Shown: in pieces, positions 1 through 9,593 of the stretch | Layout of the letters: each line of letters starts with the position of its first letter | Position numbering within the stretch: position 1 is the first letter of the stretch | NCBI RefSeq assembly: GCF_009846755.1 | Contig: NZ_AQOR01000001.1 | Location: 186,001-250,000 of the forward strand | From: Alcanivorax sp. S71-1-4 | GTDB lineage: Bacteria > Pseudomonadota > Gammaproteobacteria > Pseudomonadales > Alcanivoracaceae | DNA length: 64,000 bases | Reading direction: 5' to 3' | Position numbers and translations under genes: made by a program | The notes under the pieces: generated by a model | Database searches by the model: none | Told to the model about the DNA's origin: nothing | What the model saw: only the letters and a program-made list of their open reading frames with translations

Positions 1-1053
1 CGCAGTGGTGGTGATGTGCTGGATGACACACCGTCGCAACAGGTGCTGATCGGTCTCAAGACAGATATTTCGTCCATCACGAAATATGACAAGCCACTGT
101 ATCTGGGTTTCATGGCCGGCATTGAAGAGTTCGGCCAGGAGATGCTGGCCTTTACCTCCGAGACGTCCGATGAAGGCCAGTTTTTCAATTATGGTCGCCA
201 GCCGCTGTTTCTGAATGTGGGGGCGGGGATGAATGTGTGGCGCGGCATCGATGTGGGCGCCTCGCTGCGTGTCACCCTGCATGCGGACGCGAGCATGCGC
301 ACCCGCAGCACCCTGGCTGGCGAGACCAGCGCAGAAAGTCTGAAAGTGAAAGCCAAGCCGGTCATGCGGCCGATTGTCGGCATCAATATCCGCTGGGGCG
401 AGACGTTCTGCTCACAAACACCCTGCTGGATGGACCCGATTGAAACCGCGCTCGTCTATAAGGGCTATTCCAATACCCGCACCAAGGTCAGTGCGAACGC
501 GGTGATTCCGGGCACCATCCCGCCGCCGGGGCTGGACCTGGCGATCCAGACGCTGGATTCCTTCCAGCCGGAAATCATCAGCGCCGGCCTGTTGTACAAC
601 TGGGGGCGCGCCCGCATTGCGCTGGCGGCAGAAATACAGCGCTGGTCGCGGCTGGAGGAAGAGTTCGAGCGCGATACGATCAAGAATCAGGCCAATATGC
701 AATTCGAGGACATCGTGATTCCGCGCCTGGGGATCACCTATCAGGTGTCCGACATCATTTCAGTGACCACCGGCGTGGCCTATGAAAAATCACCGCTGGA
801 GAATCGTGAGTCACTGGACGTGAACTATTTTGACAACGACCGCTATGTGTTTGGTCTCGGTGGCAGCCTGGAAATCAAAAACCCGCCGATCCTTGCGTTC
901 CCGATGCGGCTGGACTTTGGTTATCAGTATCACATGTTGCGGGACCGTGATTTCGACCTGAGCCGCAGCGCGGAACCGAACAATCCGTACGAAACCATCA
1001 CGGCTGACGGGGACGTGCATGTGTTTGCCGGTTCCGTCACGCTGAAGTTCTGA
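1..1053 (+). CDS. FadL-like outer-membrane transport protein, 5' truncated
   Basis: The reading frame is open from base 1, so the N-terminus with its signal peptide lies outside the window; the first in-frame start codon (GTG at 16) is probably not the real start. About 350 residues are visible. They show alternating polar/aromatic strands typical of a beta-barrel and end in a terminal Phe (SVTLKF), as outer-membrane barrel proteins do. The segment IPRLGITYQVSD followed by a barrel strand and NYFDNDRYVFGLG resembles the C-terminal half of FadL/OMPP1 hydrophobic-compound channels. A CX4C pair (FCSQTPC) probably forms a loop disulfide. The next gene, a large lipoprotein, starts 13 bp downstream and is probably co-transcribed. 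The FadL assignment is by pattern only; another barrel family is possible. Confidence 0.6.
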   Translation, partial: RSGGDVLDDTPSQQVLIGLKTDISSITKYDKPLYLGFMAGIEEFGQEMLAFTSETSDEGQFFNYGRQPLFLNVGAGMNVWRGIDVGASLRVTLHADASMRTRSTLAGETSAESLKVKAKPVMRPIVGINIRWGETFCSQTPCWMDPIETALVYKGYSNTRTKVSANAVIPGTIPPPGLDLAIQTLDSFQPEIISAGLLYNWGRARIALAAEIQRWSRLEEEFERDTIKNQANMQFEDIVIPRLGITYQVSDIISVTTGVAYEKSPLENRESLDVNYFDNDRYVFGLGGSLEIKNPPILAFPMRLDFGYQYHMLRDRDFDLSRSAEPNNPYETITADGDVHVFAGSVTLKF

Positions 1054-1066
1054 GGAGGACGGCATC

Positions 1067-4000
1067 ATGAAAACAATAACGCGCTATCTGCCGTTGCTGT
1101 TGGCCGGCCTATGGCTGGCCGGCTGTGGCGGCGACGGTTCTCAACGAGTCACTTTCCCCGGCAACAACCCCGGTGGCGAGCTGTTCTATACCTATCCCGA
1201 CGCCGGGCAGGACGGGGTGTCGGTGTACGCACCGCTGGTGTTGCGCCTGTCAAAACCCGTGGTCAATGGCGACAGCCTGGATGACAGCAACGTGCGCCTG
1301 AGCCGCGACGGTGATGACGTGCCGGTCAGCCTGGAACTGGTCAGCGATGACCAGAGCCTGGTGGTGCGTCCCATGGCGCCGCTGGCGTTCGGCACCACCT
1401 ACCGGCTGGATGTGACGGGCCTGCAGGGCGAGGCCGGTCCGATCAGCATTCCCGGTAACGGTTTCGAGTTCACCACGCGCCTGGCCGACAAAGGGCCGAA
1501 ATCGCTGCGCGTCTCCAGCGACCAGTTCACCCTGACAGAGATGTTCCCGGACGGCGACGCCTTGCCGCTGCTGGATTTCTCCACGCTGCGCTTCCAGTTC
1601 AGCCAGCCGATCGATACCGCCAGCATCGTCTACGGCGACAGCCTGGCGCTGGAAGACGCCGCCGGTACTCTGGTGCCGGCGACGGTCCTGGCGAAGGGAC
1701 GTTTCCTGACCATCGACCCACGGGACGACCTCATCGCCGGCAGGACCTACACGCTGCGCTTCAGTGGCAACGTCACCAGCCTGTATGAAGAAGCACTGCA
1801 GGCGCCGTTCGACGGCGGCTTCACCTACAGTTTCCAGCCGGGCGACACCATGCCGCGGGAAACCATGGTGCTGCGTGCGCCGGCCACCGGCGAGCCATCA
1901 CAACTGACCGGCGAGACCATCAATCTGGTGCCGGTCATCGCCACCCTGCTCGGCGATGAAACCCAGTCGCAACAGGAAGGCGACATCTACAACGAGCTGG
2001 CGTTCGTGCCGAATTTCCCCGATGCCACACCACTGCGCATTCCGCGCGGCAGCCTGCTGGCGGGTGATGCGCTGGAAGTGAATATTGGCGGCACGGTCCC
2101 GGCCGGCTTCGATTCCGGTGAGGTGGTGGTGCGCTTCGTGTCTGACGCCACCGGCTACCTGTTGCCGAACCCCTACAGCACGGCCGAGGACGCTCCGCGG
2201 CAACTGCGTGTGTTCATGGACATCGCCATCGCCACGGCCACGCCCCAGGCCAACGCCGCCTTCAACCAGGACGTGCTGCATCTGGAACTGATTGGCCAGG
2301 CCATCGTCGAGGACGGCGTGCTGGTGGCGGATGCACTGACCGTGGTGGAAAGCGAAGTGCTCGGCCTGGAAACCGCCTTCGGCACACTCAGCTTCCGCAT
2401 GGAAGCGTATGACGACCAGCTCAACGCGCCGCCGCAACCCGAAGACACCACGCCACCGCAATTGCAATCCTGGATGCCGGGTGCCAGCCCGTTCCAGGAC
2501 AACAGCGACAAGCAGCGCCCGGGCGACCCGATCGTGCTGCACTTTGACGAGCCGCTGGACCCGAACAGCCTGGACGGCCAGCTCACCGTCACCGAAGACG
2601 GCGTACCGGTGGCGTTTGATTACTACCTCGACGGCGTGGCCGTGGTGATTCGTGCCACCCAGCAGTACGGTCGCACCTACGCCGTGACACTGGGCAACGC
2701 CATCACCGACATCGCCGGTAACGCGCTGGATGCCCAGACGGTGTCCTTCATCATGCCCGCCTACGTGGACGGCCCGGCGGCCTCGCCGCTGCCGCTGACC
2801 ACCTATCCCGGCTTTCCCTGCGTCACCACGGCCCGCGACCTGGCCAACGACAACGCGGGTTACTGCCTGGGCGGCATGGCCACAGATGACCGCCTGCGCC
2901 TGCCGTCGATGCCGGCCAACCGGGATATCGAAGTGCGCTTCTCGCAGGCCATGGACCAGGCCAGCTTCGTGCTCGGCGACAGCGTGCGGGTCGAACGCGT
3001 GGATGACAGTGGCGCAGCGCTGGGCGACGTGCCGGGCCGGCTGGCCCTGTGGGCGCGGGAAATGCGCTTCATCCCCGACGAGCCCTGGGAAGAGGGCGTC
3101 CTGTATCGCTATACGCTGGCGTCCAATGGCGATACCCAGGACAGCGCCTGCACCCCGGGCAGCATGATCTGCTCCGAAGCCGGCCTGCCGCTGAAGACCC
3201 GTGTGCTGGCGCAAACGGTGCCGCAGGCGCCGACGCTGGATGGCGGTGGCCCGGACCTGGAGATCTACTTCCGTGGTGCGTCCGCCACCACCTGGGTACG
3301 TCAGCCACTGGCCAACCTGCCCACCGCCGATGTGAACAGCAATACCGTGCGCGATCCGGGTGAAGACAATGCCGTCGACAACCCGGCGCTGACCGCCAAT
3401 GGCGCGCGCCTGGAAGTGGTGGGTGCCGGGGGCGCGGTGACCGCCGCAGAAGTCGGCTGCGAGATCGGCGAGGAATGCCCGCGCGACAAGTACATTTACC
3501 TCACCGGCACCCTTAATGCCGATGTGGTGGGTTACCGCAGCCCGGATGAGCTGGACCTGACCGACCCGTCGCTGCCGCCGGAAGTGGTCAGCAACGGCGG
3601 CGTGCTGGTGTACCTGTACCCGACCGCGCTGCAAACCACCAACGTGGTCGTCTATGCCGACGCCGCCATCGGCGAAGCCGACCCGGCCAGCACCGGCCCG
3701 CAGACCATGCGCATGCGCGCCACCTGCGATGCGCGCACCGGCGGCGCGCCGAACCCGCCCCATTCCACCGCCATTGCCGCCTGCGAAGAGGGCGAGCATG
3801 GGCTGGTGCCGGGCTGGATCATCGAGGGTGCCAACGGGCCGGAATTCGCCACCAGCCTGAACCTGTACCTGGATTCGCCGCAGCTCAACCCGATGGTGAA
3901 AATCCTGCCGGCGCCGCTGGGCAACCTGCTTGGCATCGTCGACAACCTGCTCGGCACGCTCGGCGGCCTGCTCGGGCTGCCACAGCCGCCGGCCATCAAT

Positions 4001-4237
4001 GACCTGCTGGCGATCCCGCTGACGCACAACCAGCGCAGCTATGGCTTCGCCCTGAGCCTGCGCGGGCCGATCACCTTCTACGATGACGGCCGCATGCAGA
4101 TCGAGCAGTTCAACGAGTTCGATGTGCCGCTGAACGTGGAGCTCAGCGCGCTGGGCGTGCTGGACGCCGAGGTGCAGCTGGTGATCCCGGCCGGCGGCAC
4201 CAACCTGAACTACGCCTCCGGGCCGGTGAAACGCTGA
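1067..4237 (+). CDS. large lipoprotein with SbsA/Big_5 Ig-like domains
   Basis: This 1056-residue protein begins with a lipoprotein signal peptide and lipobox LAGC, placing the lipidated Cys at residue 20. At least four Ig-like segments of the bacterial SbsA (Big_5) type are visible, near residues 40-137, 145-258, 462-565 and 608-705. Each has a strand with FS/FD..P and a later P..PL..GTTYRL-type strand. Cys pairs occur in the second half. Near residues 945-970 there is a hydrophobic Leu/Gly-rich stretch with repeated NLLG units, which could be an amphipathic membrane-contacting helix. A GAGGA ribosome site precedes ATG 1067. It follows the FadL-like barrel by 13 bp, so a joint envelope role is likely, but substrate and function are unknown. 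Confidence 0.7.
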   Translation: MKTITRYLPLLLAGLWLAGCGGDGSQRVTFPGNNPGGELFYTYPDAGQDGVSVYAPLVLRLSKPVVNGDSLDDSNVRLSRDGDDVPVSLELVSDDQSLVVRPMAPLAFGTTYRLDVTGLQGEAGPISIPGNGFEFTTRLADKGPKSLRVSSDQFTLTEMFPDGDALPLLDFSTLRFQFSQPIDTASIVYGDSLALEDAAGTLVPATVLAKGRFLTIDPRDDLIAGRTYTLRFSGNVTSLYEEALQAPFDGGFTYSFQPGDTMPRETMVLRAPATGEPSQLTGETINLVPVIATLLGDETQSQQEGDIYNELAFVPNFPDATPLRIPRGSLLAGDALEVNIGGTVPAGFDSGEVVVRFVSDATGYLLPNPYSTAEDAPRQLRVFMDIAIATATPQANAAFNQDVLHLELIGQAIVEDGVLVADALTVVESEVLGLETAFGTLSFRMEAYDDQLNAPPQPEDTTPPQLQSWMPGASPFQDNSDKQRPGDPIVLHFDEPLDPNSLDGQLTVTEDGVPVAFDYYLDGVAVVIRATQQYGRTYAVTLGNAITDIAGNALDAQTVSFIMPAYVDGPAASPLPLTTYPGFPCVTTARDLANDNAGYCLGGMATDDRLRLPSMPANRDIEVRFSQAMDQASFVLGDSVRVERVDDSGAALGDVPGRLALWAREMRFIPDEPWEEGVLYRYTLASNGDTQDSACTPGSMICSEAGLPLKTRVLAQTVPQAPTLDGGGPDLEIYFRGASATTWVRQPLANLPTADVNSNTVRDPGEDNAVDNPALTANGARLEVVGAGGAVTAAEVGCEIGEECPRDKYIYLTGTLNADVVGYRSPDELDLTDPSLPPEVVSNGGVLVYLYPTALQTTNVVVYADAAIGEADPASTGPQTMRMRATCDARTGGAPNPPHSTAIAACEEGEHGLVPGWIIEGANGPEFATSLNLYLDSPQLNPMVKILPAPLGNLLGIVDNLLGTLGGLLGLPQPPAINDLLAIPLTHNQRSYGFALSLRGPITFYDDGRMQIEQFNEFDVPLNVELSALGVLDAEVQLVIPAGGTNLNYASGPVKR

Positions 4238-4258
4238 GCAGTTGGCCCTGAAAGCCCC

Positions 4259-4286
4259 GTGCCATCCGGCTCCGGCCGGCTGGCAC
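4259..4286 (+). terminator. GC-rich hairpin after the Ig-like lipoprotein gene
   Basis: Twelve-base arms starting GTGCCA and ending TGGCAC pair with one mismatch around a TCCG loop. No T-tract follows, so it may be a Rho-assisted terminator or an mRNA-stabilising structure rather than a classic intrinsic terminator. Confidence 0.3.
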
Positions 4287-4313
4287 GGGTGTCCGGTCGG
4301 TCGCCCGGCCGCC

Positions 4314-4343
4314 TATGACCACCCCCGGCATCTCATGTAGAAT
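4314..4343 (+). promoter_or_regulatory. putative sigma-70 promoter of the gcv operon
   Basis: TATGAC and TAGAAT are separated by 18 bp and lie 35 bp upstream of the gcvT ATG. The -10 matches consensus in five of six positions; the -35 is weak. The whole 140-bp gap is too short and lacks the features of a tandem glycine riboswitch. Confidence 0.4.
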
Positions 4344-4377
4344 GCGCGGCACTGATGACGCCGCCGCAGGATAGCGC

Positions 4378-5457
4378 ATGGGACACCGCACCCCCCTTTA
4401 CGACCGGCACCTGGACCAGAATGCCCGCATGGTCGATTTCAGCGGCTGGGACATGCCGGTGCATTACGGCTCACTGCTGGAAGAGCACCATGCCGTGCGC
4501 AACCGCGCCGGTGTGTTCGATGTCTCTCACATGACCGTGGTGGATGTGGCCGGCCCTGCTGCCCGCGACTGGCTGCGGCACCTGCTGGCCAACGATGTGG
4601 ATCGGGTGCCGGTCGGCCGCGCGCTGTATTCGGCCATGCTCAACCCGGACGGTGGCGTGATCGACGACCTGATCGTCTACCGCCGCGAGCAGGATTACCG
4701 CCTGGTGGTGAACTGCGGCACCCGCGAAAAAGACCTGAACTGGATGACACTGCAGGCCGAAGGCGTCGAGGTGACGCTCACCGAGCGTCCGGAACTGGCC
4801 ATGCTGGCCATTCAGGGCCCGACCGCCCGCGCGACGCTGGCCGGCCTGCTGAACGGCCGCCGCGGCGAAAGCATCAACGAGCTGAAGGTGTTCGCGTTCG
4901 CCGAAGACGGTGACTGGATGATCGCCCGCACCGGCTACACCGGCGAAGACGGGGTGGAAATCATCCTGCCGGGCGATGATGCCGTGGTGCTGTGGGTGCA
5001 ATTGATGGAAGCGGGCATTCGCCCCTGCGGCCTGGGCGCGCGCGACACGCTGCGTCTGGAAGCGGGCATGAATCTCTACGGCAACGACATGGACGAAGCG
5101 GTCAGCCCGCTGGAAGCCGGCATGGGCTGGACGCTGAGCTTTGACGGCGAACGCCATTTCATCGGCCGCGAAGCCCTGGTGCAGCAGCAGGCCGCCGGCC
5201 ACAGTGTGCAGGTCGGTCTGATCCTGCAGGAAAAAGGCGTGCTGCGCGCGCACCAGAAAGTCATCACCGGCGCCGGCGAAGGCGAGATCACCAGCGGCAC
5301 CTTTTCGCCGACCCTGGGCGTCTCCATCGCGCTGGCGCGCGTGCCGGCCGGCAGCACCGGCATGGCAGAGGTGGAAATTCGCAACAAACGGCTGCCGGTC
5401 CAGATCGTGCGGCCGCCGTTCGTGCGCAATGGCAAGACCGTCTACACACAGCAGTAG
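4378..5457 (+). CDS. gcvT: glycine cleavage system T protein (aminomethyltransferase)
   Basis: T protein of the cytoplasmic glycine cleavage system. It transfers the methylene group from the aminomethyl-lipoyl arm of H protein to tetrahydrofolate and releases ammonia. The 359 residues are the normal length. Family segments visible include the N-terminal [20 protein letters not shown], a GVFDVSHM strand, [12 protein letters not shown], and the C-terminal barrel with [15 protein letters not shown]. It is the first gene of gcvT-gcvH-gcvPA-gcvPB, preceded by a GCAGGA ribosome site and a plausible promoter. Its position at the head of the operon, before H and P, supports the identification. Confidence 0.96.
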   Translation: MGHRTPLYDRHLDQNARMVDFSGWDMPVHYGSLLEEHHAVRNRAGVFDVSHMTVVDVAGPAARDWLRHLLANDVDRVPVGRALYSAMLNPDGGVIDDLIVYRREQDYRLVVNCGTREKDLNWMTLQAEGVEVTLTERPELAMLAIQGPTARATLAGLLNGRRGESINELKVFAFAEDGDWMIARTGYTGEDGVEIILPGDDAVVLWVQLMEAGIRPCGLGARDTLRLEAGMNLYGNDMDEAVSPLEAGMGWTLSFDGERHFIGREALVQQQAAGHSVQVGLILQEKGVLRAHQKVITGAGEGEITSGTFSPTLGVSIALARVPAGSTGMAEVEIRNKRLPVQIVRPPFVRNGKTVYTQQ

Positions 5458-5514
5458 TTGTGCAACTGCTGTGAGCCGTTTAATCAACATCAGGGATTAC
5501 AAGGGACAACAGCC

Positions 5515-5907
5515 ATGAGCGATATTCGTCCGGAGTTGCGTTACGCCGCCAGCCACGAGTGGATCCGTCTGGAAGACGACGGCACCGCCTATGTGGGTAT
5601 CAGTGACCACGCCCAGGACGCCATGGGCGACCTGGTGTTCGTGGAATTGCCGGAAGTGGGCCAGAAGATGGAAACCGGCGACGAAGCCGGTGTGGTGGAA
5701 TCCGTGAAGGCGGCTTCCGACATCTACGCCCCGGTGTCCGGTGAAATCGTCGCCATCAACGAGGCGCTGGAAGACACTCCGGAACTGGTCAACCAGGACC
5801 CCTACGGTGATGGCTGGCTGTTCCGCCTGCGCATCAACGACAAGGCCGACCTGGATGAACTGCTCAGCGCCGACGAATATCGCGAGCAGCTCGAAAGCGA
5901 AGACTGA
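5515..5907 (+). CDS. gcvH: glycine cleavage system H protein
   Basis: This 130-residue lipoyl carrier shuttles the aminomethyl intermediate between P, T and L proteins. The lipoylated lysine is K65 in [15 protein letters not shown], and the acidic/aromatic segments around the hammerhead fold are all present. ATG 5515 is preferred: an AAGGGA ribosome site precedes it, and the protein then begins at the usual family position. An in-frame TTG directly after the gcvT stop would add 19 unlikely residues. It lies 57 bp after gcvT and 67 bp before gcvPA in the same operon. Confidence 0.96.
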   Translation: MSDIRPELRYAASHEWIRLEDDGTAYVGISDHAQDAMGDLVFVELPEVGQKMETGDEAGVVESVKAASDIYAPVSGEIVAINEALEDTPELVNQDPYGDGWLFRLRINDKADLDELLSADEYREQLESED

Positions 5908-5974
5908 TCCGCAGTGCCCGCCCGCTCACCCGCCCTCGCGCGGGTGAGCCCCGAACCCCAGCGAAGACAGCGAT

Positions 5975-7333
5975 ATGCCGTACATTCCCCATACCGAGGA
6001 CGATGTCCAGGCGATGCTGGCCGCCATTGGCGCCAACAGTATCGAAGACCTGTTCGATGAAATTCCCGCGCACCTGAAGGCCGGCAAGCTCGAAGCCCTG
6101 CCCGACGGCCTGTCGGAAATGGAAGCCACCGCCCTGATGGCCGCCCGTGCCCGCCAGGATGCCGGTGCACTGTGCTTTATCGGTGCCGGTGCCTACGAGC
6201 ACCATATTCCGGCGGCAGTCTGGGAAATCGCCACGCGCGGCGAATACTACACCGCCTATACGCCGTACCAGGCCGAGGCGAGCCAGGGCACGCTGCAGAC
6301 CATCTACGAATACCAGACGCTGATGGCACGCCTGACCGGCATGGATGCCAGCAATGCGTCCGTTTACGACGGTGCGTCCGGCCTGTCCGAAGCCGTGCTG
6401 ATGGCGCTGCGCGCGAATCGCAAATCAAAATCCAACCGCGTGCTGGTGCCGCAGACGGTGCACCCGCGCTACCGCCAGGCCACGGACGCCATCTGCTCCA
6501 ACCAGAATGTCGAACTGGTGTCCGTACCGTTCGACAGCGCCACTGGCCTGACCGCCGTGGACGCCCTGGCACCGTTTGCGGGGGAAGATTTTGCCGCCCT
6601 GGTGATCCAGCAGCCGAACTTCTTCGGCGCCCTGGAAGATGTGCACGCGCTGACCGACTGGGCGCACGCCAACAACCTGCTGGTGATTGCCGTGACCAAC
6701 CCGACCTCGCTGGCACTGCTGGCGCCGCCGGGCGAGTGGGGCACGCAGGGCGCCGACATCGTTGTCGGCGAAGGCCAGCCGTTGGGGGTACCGCTGTCCT
6801 CCGGCGGTCCCTTCTTCGGGTTCATGTGCTGCAAACAGCAACATATCCGCCAGATGCCGGGCCGCATCATCGGCCGCACCGTCGATCTGGAAGGCAAGCC
6901 GGGCTTTACGCTCACCTTGCAGGCGCGCGAGCAGCACATCCGCCGCTCCAAGGCGACCTCGAACATCTGCACCAACCAGGGGCTGGCGATGACGGCGGCC
7001 ACCATCTATGCCTCCCTGCTGGGGCCGGCTGGCCTGGAGAGCGTGGCCACACACTGCCACGCCAACACCCGAGCCCTGGTGAACAAACTCACCGCCATCA
7101 ACGGCGTCAGCGAAGTCTTCAGCGCGCCGATATTCCACGAAGCCGTGCTGCGCCTGCCGCGTCCGGCGGCAGAAGTGCTGCCGGCCCTGGCGGAAAAAAA
7201 TATCCTGGGCGGTTACGACCTTGGCCAGGACTATCCCGAGCTGGCGGACTGTGTACTGATCTGCGCCACCGAAACCCGTATCGACGCGGACCTGGATGCC
7301 TACGCGACCGCGCTCAAGGAGGTGCTGGCATGA
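5975..7333 (+). CDS. gcvPA: glycine dehydrogenase (decarboxylating) subunit 1
   Basis: N-terminal half of the P protein as a separate 452-residue polypeptide, the form found in split-P organisms. It pairs with GcvPB to decarboxylate glycine with PLP and load the aminomethyl group on H protein. Family hallmarks are the start [15 protein letters not shown], the [15 protein letters not shown] segment, [17 protein letters not shown] and the [12 protein letters not shown] segment near the C-terminal third. It has no PLP lysine; that residue is in subunit 2. Its stop codon overlaps the gcvPB start (ATGA), which points to translational coupling and 1:1 synthesis. Confidence 0.95.
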   Translation: MPYIPHTEDDVQAMLAAIGANSIEDLFDEIPAHLKAGKLEALPDGLSEMEATALMAARARQDAGALCFIGAGAYEHHIPAAVWEIATRGEYYTAYTPYQAEASQGTLQTIYEYQTLMARLTGMDASNASVYDGASGLSEAVLMALRANRKSKSNRVLVPQTVHPRYRQATDAICSNQNVELVSVPFDSATGLTAVDALAPFAGEDFAALVIQQPNFFGALEDVHALTDWAHANNLLVIAVTNPTSLALLAPPGEWGTQGADIVVGEGQPLGVPLSSGGPFFGFMCCKQQHIRQMPGRIIGRTVDLEGKPGFTLTLQAREQHIRRSKATSNICTNQGLAMTAATIYASLLGPAGLESVATHCHANTRALVNKLTAINGVSEVFSAPIFHEAVLRLPRPAAEVLPALAEKNILGGYDLGQDYPELADCVLICATETRIDADLDAYATALKEVLA

Positions 7334-8808
7334 GCGAGACGCTGAACCACCAGTTGATCTACGAACTGTCGCGCCCGGGCCGCCGTGCCAGCGCCCAGGC
7401 GCCCAAAGCCCTGCCGGCCGATGCCGTGGCCGATATTCCTGCCGCGCTGCGCCGCAAACAGAAACCGGGCCTGCCGGAAGTGTCCGAGCTGCAAGTGGTG
7501 CGCCACTACACCAATCTGTCGACGCGCAATTTCGCCATCGACAAGCAGTTCTACCCGCTTGGCTCCTGCACCATGAAATACAACCCGCGTGGCGCCAACC
7601 GCGCCGCCATGCTGCCGGGTTTCCTTGGCCGCCACCCGCTGGCCCCGGAAAGCCACAGCCAGGGTTTTCTGGCCTGCATGTTCGAGCTGCAGGAATTCCT
7701 GAAAGAAGTGACCGGCATGAAAGGCGTGTCGCTGACGCCGATGGCCGGCGCACAGGGTGAATTCGCCGGCGTGGCGATGATCCGCGCCTACCACGAAGCC
7801 CGCAACGACGATGCCCGCACCGAAATCCTGATCCCGGAAGCGGCCCACGGCACCAACCCCGCTACCGCCGTGATGTGCGGCTACAAAGTGCGCGAAGTGC
7901 CGGTGAACAAGGATGGCGACGTGGACCTGGCGGCGTTGAAGGCCGCCTGCGGCCCGCAGACCGCCGGCCTGATGATGACCAACCCGTCCACCTGCGGTGT
8001 GTTCGAACGGCAGATCGACGCGATTGCCAAAACCGTGCACGAAGCCGGCGGCCTGCTGTATTACGATGGCGCCAACCTGAATGCCATTCTCGGCAAAGTG
8101 CGGCCGGGTGACATGGGCTTCGACGTCATCCACATGAACCTGCACAAGACCTTCGCCACGCCGCACGGCGGCGGTGGCCCCGGTGCCGGCCCGGTGGGCG
8201 TCAGCGAACGTCTGAAACCGTTCCTGCCAACGCCGATCGTTGGCAAAGACGGCAACACGTATCGCTGGCTGGACCAGAACGACCTGCCACAAAGCATCGG
8301 CCATTTGTCCGCTTTCATGGGCAACGCCGGTGTGCTGCTGCGCGCCTATTTCTACGCCCGCGTGCTGGGCCGTGAAGGGATGATCCGTGTCGGCGAATAT
8401 TCCACGCTGGCGGCCAACTACCTGCTCAAGCGCCTGGAAGCGGTGGGTTGCACCCCGGCCTATCCCCAGCGCCGCGCCAGCCATGAATTCATCCTCACCT
8501 TCGCCAAGGAAGCGAAAGAGCTGGGTGTGTCGGCGATGGATATCGCCAAACGCCTGCTGGACTACAACCAGCACGCACCGACCACCTACTTCCCGTTGCT
8601 GGTGCCGGAGTGCTTCCTGATCGAGCCGACGGAAACCGAAACAAAAGAAGCGCTGGATGAGTTTGTCGACGCCATGGTGAAGATCCTGGCCGAGGCAAAG
8701 GAAAACCCGGATCTGTTGAAAGGCGCGCCCTACACCCAGCCGGTCAGAAGGCTCGATGATGTGAAGGCTGCCAGGGAACTGGATCTTGTCTGGAAAGACA
8801 CCGTGTAA
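7330..8808 (+). CDS. gcvPB: glycine dehydrogenase (decarboxylating) subunit 2
   Basis: Catalytic half of the split P protein, 492 residues. The PLP-binding lysine is in [34 protein letters not shown] and [10 protein letters not shown] are further family motifs. ATG 7330 overlaps the gcvPA stop. The frame stays open far upstream inside gcvPA, but only as a high-GC shadow; the homologous protein begins at [19 protein letters not shown]. The gene is followed at once by a strong intrinsic terminator, so it closes the operon. The shared L protein (Lpd) is not in the window. Confidence 0.95.
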   Translation: MSETLNHQLIYELSRPGRRASAQAPKALPADAVADIPAALRRKQKPGLPEVSELQVVRHYTNLSTRNFAIDKQFYPLGSCTMKYNPRGANRAAMLPGFLGRHPLAPESHSQGFLACMFELQEFLKEVTGMKGVSLTPMAGAQGEFAGVAMIRAYHEARNDDARTEILIPEAAHGTNPATAVMCGYKVREVPVNKDGDVDLAALKAACGPQTAGLMMTNPSTCGVFERQIDAIAKTVHEAGGLLYYDGANLNAILGKVRPGDMGFDVIHMNLHKTFATPHGGGGPGAGPVGVSERLKPFLPTPIVGKDGNTYRWLDQNDLPQSIGHLSAFMGNAGVLLRAYFYARVLGREGMIRVGEYSTLAANYLLKRLEAVGCTPAYPQRRASHEFILTFAKEAKELGVSAMDIAKRLLDYNQHAPTTYFPLLVPECFLIEPTETETKEALDEFVDAMVKILAEAKENPDLLKGAPYTQPVRRLDDVKAARELDLVWKDTV

Positions 8809-8810
8809 AC

Positions 8811-8835
8811 AAAAGCCCGGCGATGCCGGGCTTTT
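8811..8835 (+). terminator. intrinsic terminator of the gcv operon
   Basis: Perfect 11-bp stem with AAAAGCCCGGC as left arm, a GAT loop and a right arm that itself ends in TTTT. It begins two bases after the gcvPB stop codon. The A-rich left foot makes it potentially active in both directions. Confidence 0.85.
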
Positions 8836-8882
8836 GCTATGTGTCGCGAGCGCTGTAGCCATGACGATCATGAGGCAATGAC

Positions 8883-9428
8883 ATGAATGCAAAACAAAAA
8901 GAAGCCTTGCTGGCGGTGTTGAAATCCCGTTTTGAAGGAAACATGTCAAGGCACAAGGCGGTCGCCTGGGCAAAGCTGGAGGTGAAGCTGAGAGACAACG
9001 ACAAGAAGCTCGCGGCGCTGAACGAGATGGAAGCCAGCGGCGGCGAGCCGGATGTGATCGGTTACGACAAGAAAACAGACGAATACCTTTTTTGCGACTG
9101 TTCCGCCGAGACGCCCAAAGGCCGGCGCAGCATCTGCTACGACCGTGAGGCGATGGACGCCAGAAAGGAACACAAGCCGAAAAACAATGCCCTGGATATG
9201 GCCTCAGCCATCGGGATCGAGCTCCTCACGGAGTCGCAATACCGGGCACTGCAGGAACTGGGCGCATTTGACACAAAGACTTCAAGCTGGGTTCAGACGC
9301 CTGAGGCGATACGCAAACAGGGTGGCGCGCTGTTCTGTGACCGGCGTTATGACGCGGTGTTTGTCTATCATAACGGCGCGCAATCGTATTATGCGGCGAG
9401 GGGGTTTCGCGGTGTGCTGAAAGTGTGA
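8883..9428 (+). CDS. DUF4256 family protein
   Basis: A 181-residue soluble protein matching my memory of the DUF4256 family. The N-terminal half is basic and helical, the middle carries EPDVIGYDKKTDEYLFCDCSAETPKGRRS, and the C-terminal part has ALFCDRRYDAVFVYHNGAQSYYAARGFRG. These are the conserved blocks of the family, whose function is not established. No signal peptide or membrane segment is present. It stands alone between the gcv terminator and a convergent minus-strand module, so its neighbours say little about its role. Confidence 0.75.
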   Translation: MNAKQKEALLAVLKSRFEGNMSRHKAVAWAKLEVKLRDNDKKLAALNEMEASGGEPDVIGYDKKTDEYLFCDCSAETPKGRRSICYDREAMDARKEHKPKNNALDMASAIGIELLTESQYRALQELGAFDTKTSSWVQTPEAIRKQGGALFCDRRYDAVFVYHNGAQSYYAARGFRGVLKV

Positions 9429-9479
9429 GGTGGCTGGCGTGTCATGCCCGGGGTGTATTGGCAGGTTCGGCGAATGGCA

Positions 9480-9531
9480 CCCTCCCCTGTTTCGGGGAGG
9501 GCCGGGGTGGGGTTGCCTTCGCGTAGCGAAG
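9480..9531. repeat. paired inverted repeats between convergent genes
   Basis: Two hairpins lie in the 165-bp gap between the convergent DUF4256 and flotillin genes. One has CCCTCCCC/GGGGAGGG arms (9480-9501) and the other CTTCGC/GCGAAG arms around GTA (9517-9531). Neither has a good T-tract. They may end transcription from both sides or be part of a dispersed intergenic repeat; I see no second copy in this window. Confidence 0.4.
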
Positions 9532-9593
9532 AGGTCACCCGCTCAAGTCGTCACAGCACATCATCATGGCACATGGTTTTCTCAAAACGGACT

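Noticed and set aside
1898-4027. 709-codon open frame on the minus strand
   Set aside because: It lies fully opposite the Ig-like lipoprotein gene; the composition (His/Arg/Gly/Gln-rich, no domain) is that of an antisense shadow in high-GC DNA. The lipoprotein frame has a signal peptide, lipobox and ribosome site.
4238-4377. Glycine riboswitch before gcvT
   Set aside because: The gap is only 140 bp, contains a simple GC hairpin and a promoter, and shows none of the tandem-aptamer features.
6172-7329. Long upstream extension of the gcvPB frame
   Set aside because: The extension is inside gcvPA in another frame and has no family similarity; the real GcvPB start overlaps the gcvPA stop.
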